Assembly (NCBI RefSeq): GCF_003952725.1 | Contig: NZ_CP032509.1 | Location: 558,001-622,000 of the forward strand | Origin: Georhizobium profundi | GTDB taxonomy: Bacteria > Pseudomonadota > Alphaproteobacteria > Rhizobiales > Rhizobiaceae | DNA length: 64,000 nucleotides | Reading direction: 5' to 3' | Made by a program: the position numbers and the translations under genes | Shown here: piece after piece, positions 57,323 through 64,000 of the stretch | Numbering within the stretch: position 1 is the first letter of the stretch | Layout of the letters: every line of letters starts with the position of its first letter | Notes under the pieces: generated by a model | Told to the model about the DNA's origin: nothing | Databases searched by the model: none | What the model saw: the letters and a program-made list of their open reading frames with translations, nothing else

Positions 57323-58018
57323 TTGCGCGTCATCGTCACCCGCCCGGAGCCCGGACTGTCACGCACGATGACGCGGCTCGACGAGGGGTACGATGCGGTC
57401 GCATTGCCGCTGACACGCGCTGTCACGCTCGTCGATGGCGTGAAGGCGGCGCAGGGAATACTGCCAGACTTTTATGTGGCGACCAGTGCCGCGGCGCTCG
57501 ATGCTGCGAGCGAGGCCCTCGATCGTTCCCTGCGCATCTGGACCGTCGGGCCGGCCACGGCAAAGCGTGCTCGAAAGGCCGGGTTCTTGGATGTTCGGCA
57601 GGGACCGGGCGAAGGCCAGGGGCTTGCGCGTTCAATCATCGAAGCTGAAGCGGCTGACCTCAAACTTCTCTATCTCGCCGGCCGCGAACGCACCGCTGGT
57701 TTCGAAGACATTTTGAAAGCGGCGGGTCGTGTGATCGATGTCGTGGAAGTCTACGATGTCGAGCCGATCGACCATGGCACCGACGCGATCTCCGCTGCAT
57801 TCGCGGCCAATCCGGCGGTCATGCTGTATTCGGCAGGAGCGGCGCGTGCGCTCGCCAAACAGGTGCATCATGAGACCCCGATCATTGCGGTCTGCATGAG
57901 CGAAAACGTCGCGGCTGCATTGCCGGAATATTGGCGCAGGACATGCGTGGTTGCCGCGACTCCGAACGAAGATGGAATGGTCGCTGCGCTGGGCCTCGTT
58001 CGGAACCAACGCAGATAA
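57323..58018 (+). CDS. hemD: Uroporphyrinogen-III synthase
   Basis: 231 residues from TTG 57323; the longer open frame starts inside hemC and is not needed. It closes hydroxymethylbilane to uroporphyrinogen III with inversion of ring D. The sequence is weakly conserved, as usual: RVIVTRPEPGLSRTMTRL at the N-terminus, LYLAGRERTAGFEDILKAAG, and YSAGAARALAKQVHHETPIIAVCMSENVAAAL. Assignment rests on those stretches, the length and its place directly after hemC. Confidence 0.93.
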   Translation: MRVIVTRPEPGLSRTMTRLDEGYDAVALPLTRAVTLVDGVKAAQGILPDFYVATSAAALDAASEALDRSLRIWTVGPATAKRARKAGFLDVRQGPGEGQGLARSIIEAEAADLKLLYLAGRERTAGFEDILKAAGRVIDVVEVYDVEPIDHGTDAISAAFAANPAVMLYSAGAARALAKQVHHETPIIAVCMSENVAAALPEYWRRTCVVAATPNEDGMVAALGLVRNQRR

Positions 58019-58097
58019 ATGCCGTTTATGCATTTCAGTCTCCCCCTTGTCCGTTCTATGATCGGCCCCTTATTTTAGTGACCGATGAGGATTGCCC

Positions 58098-59363
58098 ATG
58101 GCCAAGCCCGTGCAGCGCCGCCGTTCTGCCAAATCTGCCGACCAAGTTGCCGGTGCCGACACGTCGCCGATAGTTGCGCAAGCGACCGCCCCGACCGAAG
58201 CTCTGCGCGCGGCCGAACACGTCAAGGCAGTCGATCTTAAGCGGTCGCAATCGGGGACGACCGCGCGCTCGGCAATTCCGGCTTCAGCGGGCACCTCTTC
58301 TGCACCTGCGGCGTCGGCCAAACCTGCGCCGTCCACATCGCAGGCATCAGCCACGACGCGATCGAGTGCTTCGACGGCTCCAGCCGCGGCTGCACAGCGC
58401 AAGTCGGGTGGCGGGACGATGGGTCACGGCATCGCGGCAGTCGTCGGCGGTCTCGTTGTGCTTGCCGGTCTTGGCGCCTATCAGATGCTGTCGCCGAGAG
58501 ATGGCGCCGATACAGGCCAGGCGGAGACAGTCGCTTCGCTCGAGGCACAAGTTGCGGAACTGCGCGACGGCGTTGCCGCCTTGACGGAAGCTGCAGGCAC
58601 CGGCGAACCGGTCGACGACACCGCGTTGCGCGATGAACTCACCGCGCTGGGAGAGCGCATCGCCGCTATCGAGACTGCTGCCACCGAAAACACCTCCAAC
58701 GACGCCGCGGAAGCCAATGCCGCTGCGCTCGATGAGTTGCGGACAGCTTTGGCTTCTGAGCAGGAAGCTCGGGAGGGCCTGGCAAGCGAGGTCGCAAGCC
58801 GCCTTGAAGCCATTGAGGCAGAGGTCGCCGACACATCTGCCGAAGAGCGCGCGGCGCTGGCATTTGCCGCGGCATCCCTGAAGAGCGCGATCGACCGCGG
58901 CGGTGCCTTCTCTGCTGAACTCGACGCCTTTGCCGATATCGCGCCGGACAATCAGGCGGCAGAGAGCCTGAGGCCTTTTGCGGAATCGGGTCTGCCGACG
59001 CGCACCGCGCTCGCCGAGCAATTTCCGGATGTGGCGCGTGAAATGCTGCTCGCGATCAATGTCGGCTCGCAGGATGCCGGCGTTCTCGATCGTCTCATGT
59101 CGAGCGCGCTTTCCGTCGTGACCGTTCGTCCCACTGGCAACGTCGAAGGTGGAACGCCGGTGGCACGGATCGCGCGCATGGAAGCCCGCATCAGCGAGGG
59201 TGATCTCGCTGCGGCGTTGACCGAATGGGAAGCGTTGCCAGAACCCGCAAAGGCGGTTTCCCAAGATTATGCCGAACAACTGCGCGGTCGTGCCGAGGCC
59301 GACCAGATCACCGATGCCGCGCTGACCTCGGCTTCGGAAGCTATTTCTGCCGAAACCAACTAA
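58098..59363 (+). CDS. Mic60/mitofilin-like membrane protein (alphaMic60)
   Basis: 421 residues from ATG 58098 (GAGG eight bases upstream). A Ser/Ala/Pro-rich N-terminal region of about 110 residues precedes one membrane helix (about 111-129, HGIAAVVGGLVVLAGLGAY). A coiled coil follows (about 140-265), then a C-terminal mitofilin-like domain from about 270. This layout, and its place between hemD and hemY, match alphaproteobacterial Mic60, the bacterial relative of the mitochondrial cristae organiser. The bacterial protein shapes intracytoplasmic membranes or links inner and outer membranes in studied species. Confidence 0.85.
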   Translation: MAKPVQRRRSAKSADQVAGADTSPIVAQATAPTEALRAAEHVKAVDLKRSQSGTTARSAIPASAGTSSAPAASAKPAPSTSQASATTRSSASTAPAAAAQRKSGGGTMGHGIAAVVGGLVVLAGLGAYQMLSPRDGADTGQAETVASLEAQVAELRDGVAALTEAAGTGEPVDDTALRDELTALGERIAAIETAATENTSNDAAEANAAALDELRTALASEQEAREGLASEVASRLEAIEAEVADTSAEERAALAFAAASLKSAIDRGGAFSAELDAFADIAPDNQAAESLRPFAESGLPTRTALAEQFPDVAREMLLAINVGSQDAGVLDRLMSSALSVVTVRPTGNVEGGTPVARIARMEARISEGDLAAALTEWEALPEPAKAVSQDYAEQLRGRAEADQITDAALTSASEAISAETN

Positions 59364-59396
59364 GCGCGTGCCAAAAACAAACGTCGGGAGCCGTCC

Positions 59397-61520
59397 ATGA
59401 TCCGCATCTTGTTCTTCGTCGCTGTCATCCTGGCGCTTGGCCTGTGCTTCGCCTGGCTTGCGGATCGCCCAGGCGAGATGATCCTGATCTGGCAGGGCCA
59501 GCGCGTAGAAATGTCGCTGATCGCCGGGATCACCGGCTTCTTCCTGGCGCTGGCAGCAATCGTCTTCCTGCTGTGGCTGGTGCGCACGCTGTTTTCTTCG
59601 CCGCATCGCGTCAGCCGCTATTTGCAGAACCGTCGTCGCGACAAGGGCTACAATGCTCTGTCGCGCGGTCTCATCGCAGCCGGCGCCGGTGATGCCGCGC
59701 TCGCCAAGAAGATGAGCCGCCGTACCCGCACGCTGATCGACGCCGACAAGGAGCCGTTGATCCACGTTCTCGAAGCGCAGACATACATGATCGAAGGTCG
59801 CCATGACGATGCGCGGGCGAAATTCGAAGCGATGTCGGAAAAGCCCGAGACCCGGGCGCTCGGTCTGCGTGGGCTTTATCTGGAGGCTCGACGTCTTGGT
59901 GCATCCGAAGCCGCTCACCAGTTCGCCGAGCGTGCGGTGGAGAAGGACCCGCAGCTCTCCTGGGCCGGCCAGGCAGCGCTGGAATATCGCACCAAGGACG
60001 GACAGTGGGACGACGCCATCCGTCTGCTCGACAAGCAGCGGCAGGCACGCACGATCGAGCGGAGCGAAGCGGACCGCAAGCGCGCGGTCCTGCTGACGGC
60101 CCGGGCCATGAGTGTGCTGGAATCCGATCCGCGGCGGGCGGCTTCGGATGCCCAGGAAGCGTTGCGTTTGGCGCCAACACTGGTGCCTGCCGCTGTCGTC
60201 GCGGCCAAGGCACTCTTCCGTCAGAACGATCTGCGGCGCGGCTCACGCATCCTGGAAAAGTCCTGGAAGCACAGCCCGCATCCGGAAGTCGGCGCGACCT
60301 ATGTGCGTGCGCGCGTCGGTGATTCCGTTCAGGATCGGCTGAAGCGGGCGCGCAAGCTCGAAGCGTTGAAGCCCAATCATCTGGAATCGCTGACGCTCGT
60401 CGGACGCGCGGCGCTCGATGCGCATGACCATACTCTGGCGCGTCAGCGCGCCGAGGCTGCGCTGCGTATCTCGCCGCGCGAAGGGCTCTATCTCCTTCTC
60501 GCCGATATCGAAGAAGCTGACACCGGCGATCAGGGCCGCGTCCGCCACTGGATGGCGCAGGCACTGCGCGCTCCGCGCGATCCGTCCTGGACTGCAGACG
60601 GCTACGTCTCCGACCAGTGGGCTCCGCTGTCACCAGTTACCGGCAAGCTGGACGCATTCGTCTGGAAGGTTCCGGTCGAGCAGTTGTCGGGGCCTGAGCT
60701 CGAGGCTCAGACATATTCGGTGAAGGATGCCGAGCTCGCTCTACAGACCGTTCCGCCGGTCGCCAAGCCAGAGCCGACCGCACCCGTCCAGCCATCGCGC
60801 GCGACGGCAGAACAGAAGCCCGTAGAGGCTGGCGCAGCCAAAGCGGCGCCTGCACCCGCGCCAAGCGTAGAAGCCGCGAAGCCGTTGGAGCAGCGCGTTG
60901 CCAATGACACCACGATGGGCGGGCCCCGGTCCGAGGCCGCCGCTCCTAAACCCGCATCCCCTGAGATGAACCCGGCCGACAGGGGCGCTGTGATCATCCC
61001 GCTGCAATCGACCAAGGACACGCCGAGCAGGCGTGACGACGTCGTTGCCGCCGCGCCCGTGGCCGAAACATCGACGCCAACGCCAACCGCCGATCAGAAC
61101 ACATCGGGATCGACGCCGTGGTTTCGCCGCAAGCCGGTGGTGAGCGAGCCGACGGGTCGCGCCATTGGAGAGCCGGCTGAGAAATTGCCGGAGGCAGAGC
61201 CTGCGCCGCGTGGCGAGGCATCGTCTGATCCTTCTGCGCCCGCGGACAAACCGCAGACAGCGGCACCGGCGCCACAGGCGACGGTGAGACCCGTCGTCGT
61301 TGAGAGCGCAGCCACGACCCACGGAACGGCTGAGCCGAAGACGTCACGACCACCCGCACCACCGCGCCCCCGTGTGGTCGACACGACGGATGCTGCCAAG
61401 TCGGAAAGGGAGCGGGAAGAGCGCTTCCTGACCCAGCGAATCGACGACCCGGGGGTTCGCAAAGGCGAGACTTCCGAGGAGCGCAGCAAGTCTCAGTCTT
61501 CGCGCTTCCGCCTGTTCTAG
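59397..61520 (+). CDS. hemY: HemY-type TPR membrane protein
   Basis: 707 residues. Two N-terminal membrane helices (about residues 2-20 and 40-66) precede TPR-like helical repeats (about 90-410, including AQTYMIEGRHDDARAKFEAM and EYRTKDGQWDDAIRLLDKQ). The remaining third (about 450-707) is Pro/Ala/Thr-rich and ends in a charged tail; it looks disordered. This is the HemY_N/TPR heme-cluster protein, not the unrelated Bacillus protoporphyrinogen oxidase of the same name; its exact role is unproven. The C-terminal extension is longer than in gammaproteobacterial HemY. A 12-bp-stem hairpin without a U tract follows at 61545-61569. Confidence 0.88.
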   Translation: MIRILFFVAVILALGLCFAWLADRPGEMILIWQGQRVEMSLIAGITGFFLALAAIVFLLWLVRTLFSSPHRVSRYLQNRRRDKGYNALSRGLIAAGAGDAALAKKMSRRTRTLIDADKEPLIHVLEAQTYMIEGRHDDARAKFEAMSEKPETRALGLRGLYLEARRLGASEAAHQFAERAVEKDPQLSWAGQAALEYRTKDGQWDDAIRLLDKQRQARTIERSEADRKRAVLLTARAMSVLESDPRRAASDAQEALRLAPTLVPAAVVAAKALFRQNDLRRGSRILEKSWKHSPHPEVGATYVRARVGDSVQDRLKRARKLEALKPNHLESLTLVGRAALDAHDHTLARQRAEAALRISPREGLYLLLADIEEADTGDQGRVRHWMAQALRAPRDPSWTADGYVSDQWAPLSPVTGKLDAFVWKVPVEQLSGPELEAQTYSVKDAELALQTVPPVAKPEPTAPVQPSRATAEQKPVEAGAAKAAPAPAPSVEAAKPLEQRVANDTTMGGPRSEAAAPKPASPEMNPADRGAVIIPLQSTKDTPSRRDDVVAAAPVAETSTPTPTADQNTSGSTPWFRRKPVVSEPTGRAIGEPAEKLPEAEPAPRGEASSDPSAPADKPQTAAPAPQATVRPVVVESAATTHGTAEPKTSRPPAPPRPRVVDTTDAAKSEREREERFLTQRIDDPGVRKGETSEERSKSQSSRFRLF

Positions 61521-61621
61521 GACCAGCGCGTTCTGCCCGGATCAAACAGGCGTGTCACTGTGACGCGCCTGCAACAGTCAGCGCATTGCGCGACTCACGC
61601 CGATCTGTCGTTATTGGGGTT

Positions 61622-62080
61622 ATGCTCGAGCGTCTCCAAAAGCTGTTTCAATCCGTCACCCACAGTGAGCGTGCCTCGCGCCAGCTGACGCGCGACGATC
61701 CTCGCGTGGCAGCGGCGGCGTTGTTTTTCCATGTGGTCGACGCGGATGGAGACGTGCGCCCGAACGAGCGCAAGAAGCTTCGCGATGTCGTCGCTGCAGC
61801 CTACGATCTCAAGGGCAGCGAATTGGATGCCGTGTTGAAGGCCGGCCAAAAGGCTGACGACGAGGCTGTCGATCTCTACGCATTCACCAGCGTGCTCAAG
61901 CGGTCGCTGGACGAAGATCAACGGATCAATTTCATCGAGCTTCTCTGGGAGGTGGTGTACGCCGACGGCGAGCGCCATGAACTGGAGGAAAATGTCGTCT
62001 GGCGCATCGCCGAACTTCTCGGCGTTTCCACCAGACAGCGAGTGTGGGCCAGACAACGCGTGGAAGGCGAGCAGGACTGA
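61622..62080 (+). CDS. TerB family tellurite resistance-like protein
   Basis: 152 residues from ATG 61622. An all-helical TerB fold: AAALFFHVVDADGDVRPNERKKLRDVVAAAY and FIELLWEVVYADGERHELEENVVWRIAELLGVS, with the two acidic DADGD and YADGE clusters that bind metal in TerB. The family occurs far more widely than tellurite resistance; its function here is unknown. Its TGA shares one base with the ATG of the next gene (overlap at 62080), so they are coupled. Confidence 0.85.
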   Translation: MLERLQKLFQSVTHSERASRQLTRDDPRVAAAALFFHVVDADGDVRPNERKKLRDVVAAAYDLKGSELDAVLKAGQKADDEAVDLYAFTSVLKRSLDEDQRINFIELLWEVVYADGERHELEENVVWRIAELLGVSTRQRVWARQRVEGEQD

Positions 62081-62856
62081 TGAACTTCATGTCTGGACGA
62101 CAGGGTTTTGGATCGCGGGAATTCGATCCCGCACCGCGCATCCTCGTCCTGCTGCACCAGGAGCGGTCGAGCCCCGGGCGGGTCGGTCTGATGCTGGAGC
62201 AAGCCGGATTTGCGCTGGATATCCGCCGGCCGGTTCTGGGCGACCCGCTTCCCGATACGCTTGAGCGCCATGTCGGGGCGATCGTCTTCGGTGGCCCGAT
62301 GAGCGCCAATGACGAGGATGAGGGTATTCGGCGCGAGATCGAGTGGCTGAAGGTTCCTCTGTCGGAAAACAAGCCCTATCTTGGCATCTGCCTCGGTGCG
62401 CAGCTCCTCGTTCGGCACCTCGGCGGCAAGGTCGAGGCACATCCCGACGGGCTGACGGAAATTGGCTGGTATCCGTTGCGGCCGACGCCGGAAGGGGCCG
62501 CGCTGATGAACTGGCCGTCGATGGTCTATCACTTCCACCGGGAAGGCTTCGACCTGCCGCGTGACGCGACGCTGCTTGCAACGGCCGATGATTACGAGAA
62601 CCAGGCCTTCCGCTTCGGGGAGAATGCCTGGGGTGTCCAGTTCCACGGCGAACTGACCCAGGCCATGATGCACCGCTGGGTGGTGCACGGGGCGCATCGC
62701 TTCGACCTGCCAGGCGCACAGCAGGGTCGGGATCACCTGCACGGGCGCATGATCCATGACGGACCTCTGCGTGCATGGCTCGCCGAGTTCCTGTCGATGA
62801 TCTTCATGCGCCGGCTCGATCGCGAAATGGGCGCCATGGCGGCGCGCCAGGTTTAA
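62080..62856 (+). CDS. Class I glutamine amidotransferase, stand-alone GATase1
   Basis: 258 residues from ATG 62080 (ATG 62089 is possible). The triad appears as Cys104 in [12 protein letters not shown], the His in [10 protein letters not shown] and the neighbouring Glu, typical of GuaA-like GATase1 proteins. It has no synthetase domain, so it hydrolyses glutamine for an unknown partner or works on gamma-glutamyl compounds. It follows the TerB-like gene with a one-base overlap and precedes yggT by 83 bp. Confidence 0.88.
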   Translation: MNFMSGRQGFGSREFDPAPRILVLLHQERSSPGRVGLMLEQAGFALDIRRPVLGDPLPDTLERHVGAIVFGGPMSANDEDEGIRREIEWLKVPLSENKPYLGICLGAQLLVRHLGGKVEAHPDGLTEIGWYPLRPTPEGAALMNWPSMVYHFHREGFDLPRDATLLATADDYENQAFRFGENAWGVQFHGELTQAMMHRWVVHGAHRFDLPGAQQGRDHLHGRMIHDGPLRAWLAEFLSMIFMRRLDREMGAMAARQV

Positions 62857-62939
62857 GCGCCTATCGGTGCGGCAGCAGCGCACTTGCCGGGCAAGTTCGG
62901 AGTGGCTACATCTCGGCCAGCCCGCAACGGAGAGTGAGA

Positions 62940-63230
62940 ATGATAGCCGTCTTCCAGACCATCGATCTGGCTTTGAGCATCTACACCTGGATCATCATCG
63001 GCAGCGCCATCTTCTCGTGGCTCTATGCGTTCAACGTGGTCAATTCCAACAATCGCTTCGTCGCGATGGTGGCGGAGTTTCTCTACAAGGCGACCGAGCC
63101 GGCGCTTCGGCCGCTGCGGCGCATCCTGCCTGATCTCGGCGGTCTCGACATTTCGCCGATCGTGCTCCTGCTCATCATCTTCTTCATCCGTTCCTTCATG
63201 TGGAACACGATCGCTCCCGCGCTCGTCTAA
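62940..63230 (+). CDS. YggT family membrane protein
   Basis: 96 residues from ATG 62940 (CGGAGAG upstream). Two membrane-spanning helices (about residues 3-30 and 70-91) flank a loop with [26 protein letters not shown], the YggT signature. The family is linked to osmotic stress and to cell-wall or division genes in other bacteria; its activity is unclear. It is the last gene before a strong bidirectional terminator. Confidence 0.9.
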   Translation: MIAVFQTIDLALSIYTWIIIGSAIFSWLYAFNVVNSNNRFVAMVAEFLYKATEPALRPLRRILPDLGGLDISPIVLLLIIFFIRSFMWNTIAPALV

Positions 63231-63277
63231 ACGGCGTGCCGTGCCGGCCTTGGCCGGTCAGGGGTTGAGAGATACGG

Positions 63278-63315
63278 AAAAGGGCCGCCGCATCCCGGGA
63301 TGCGGCGGCCCTTTT
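63278..63315. terminator. Strong bidirectional terminator
   Basis: A perfect 38-bp palindrome: AAAAGGGCCGCCGCATCCC (63278-63296) pairs with 63297-63315, ending in TTTT on each strand. It lies between the convergent yggT and ppa genes. Confidence 0.9.
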
Positions 63316-63343
63316 CGTGATCACAAACTGGACGAGGCGAGAC

Positions 63344-63871
63344 TTACTTCCGGCCGCGCTCAATGGCTTCGGTGATGAAGCGGCGGGCGGCATCGGCGCC
63401 CTGCCAGTCTTCGACGCGAACCCACTTGCCGGGTTCCAGATCCTTGTAGTGCTCGAAGAAGTGCTGGATCTGCTGCAGCGTGATTTCCGGCAGGTCGGTG
63501 TGGTTCAGCACCTTCTCGTAGCGCTTGGTGAGCGCCGATACCGGAACGGCGATGATCTTTTCATCCTTGCCGGAATTGTCTTCCATCAAGAGCACGCCGA
63601 TCGGGCGCACATTGATGACGCAGCCGGGGATCAAAGGGCGCGTGTTGCAGACGAGCACGTCGATCGGGTCTCCGTCTTCCGAAAGCGTATGCGGCACGAA
63701 GCCGTAATTGCCCGGATAGGTCATCGGCGTGTGCAGGAAGCGGTCCACGACCAGCGTACCGGATTCCTTGTCCATCTCGTACTTGATCGGCTGCCCGCCA
63801 ACGGGAACTTCGATGATGACGTTGATGTCTTCAGGCGGATTGTTGCCGATGGCGATGGCGTCGATGCGCAT
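63344..63871 (-). CDS. ppa: Inorganic pyrophosphatase
   Basis: 175 residues from ATG 63871 (GAGAG upstream). A family I soluble PPase that hydrolyses pyrophosphate to two phosphates. Seen: [42 protein letters not shown] with the metal-binding Asp residues, and [19 protein letters not shown]. The length matches bacterial hexameric PPases. It ends at the bidirectional terminator at 63278-63315. The 129 bases after its start (63872-64000) show no gene. Confidence 0.97.
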   Translation of the reverse strand: MRIDAIAIGNNPPEDINVIIEVPVGGQPIKYEMDKESGTLVVDRFLHTPMTYPGNYGFVPHTLSEDGDPIDVLVCNTRPLIPGCVINVRPIGVLLMEDNSGKDEKIIAVPVSALTKRYEKVLNHTDLPEITLQQIQHFFEHYKDLEPGKWVRVEDWQGADAARRFITEAIERGRK

Positions 63872-64000
63872 GTGAACTCTCTTGTTGGAGGCAGGCTTTG
63901 CCGGGGAAATACCGGCAATCACGCGCCAAAGCAACTGTGGCACCCGAGCGCGCCTCTGCTCGGCTCAAGGGTGCGCTGAACATGCTGTGTGGGCCGCCCT

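Noticed and set aside
61545..61569. Perfect-looking hairpin after hemY as a terminator
   Set aside because: The stem is good but no T tract follows, so intrinsic termination is not supported.

Overview
The window looks like core chromosome of an alphaproteobacterium of the order Hyphomicrobiales (Rhizobiales). Evidence is high GC with NNC/NNG codon bias, a 1,599-residue NAD-glutamate dehydrogenase of the 180-kDa class, a DUF1013/TrcR-type cell-cycle regulator, a CnoX-type thioredoxin-TPR protein, a glycine riboswitch before gcvTHP, the hemC-hemD-Mic60-hemY cluster, and RIME-like mosaic palindromic repeats of the type described in rhizobia. I cannot fix the genus from sequence alone. I see no prophage, transposase, CRISPR array or plasmid function. 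Many genes appear to use TTG or GTG starts, so starts were set from Shine-Dalgarno spacing and family length.

Layout. 1-3.1 kb (minus): 5' part of a heparinase-like gene, an RsmB-type rRNA methyltransferase and HtpX. 3.2-6 kb (plus): an SDHAF4-like protein, a TadG-like von Willebrand protein and a YqaA membrane protein; between the last two lies a candidate 23-codon microgene on the minus strand with its own promoter, perfect Shine-Dalgarno and terminator. 6-17 kb: acetyl-CoA synthetase, TrcR, an SDR dehydrogenase bracketed by two related palindromic repeats, propionyl-CoA synthetase and NAD-glutamate dehydrogenase. 17-24 kb: an AhpD-like protein, pyridoxal kinase, carbonic anhydrase, lytic transglycosylase, asd, a YcaQ-type glycosylase and leuB. 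24-31 kb: glnK-amtB behind a candidate sigma-54 promoter, tesB, a UbiH-type hydroxylase, Trm112, a LON-substrate-domain protein, CnoX, a prolyl-tRNA-editing protein and tRNA-Gly(GCC).

31-36.4 kb holds the glycine cleavage operon gcvT-gcvH-gcvP, controlled by a tandem glycine riboswitch. 36.4-40.3 kb is a two-gene unit pairing an orphan periplasmic binding protein with a large chemoreceptor. 40.6-44.8 kb has a small metallopeptidase, a CoA-ester lyase/DUF1737 pair, an FAD oxidoreductase, leuD and small membrane proteins. 44.9-50.4 kb: ftsK, a LolA-like carrier, exonuclease III (its start lies directly against a terminator), ExoD and a 56-residue conserved-looking small protein. 50.5-56.3 kb: a cyclic-nucleotide-binding protein beside an OmpR-type regulator, an L,D-transpeptidase, and the tsaD-gpsA-YciI-EVE-methyltransferase operon. 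56.4-63.9 kb: hemC, hemD, a Mic60-like membrane protein, hemY, a TerB-like protein, a glutamine amidotransferase, YggT and inorganic pyrophosphatase.

Most genes are housekeeping: central carbon and nitrogen metabolism, heme synthesis, tRNA and rRNA modification, envelope maintenance. The parts I would look at first are the microgene near 5.1 kb, the binding-protein/chemoreceptor pair, the terminator fused to the xth ribosome-binding site, the repeats around the SDR gene, and the small proteins at 50.2 kb and 50.5 kb.
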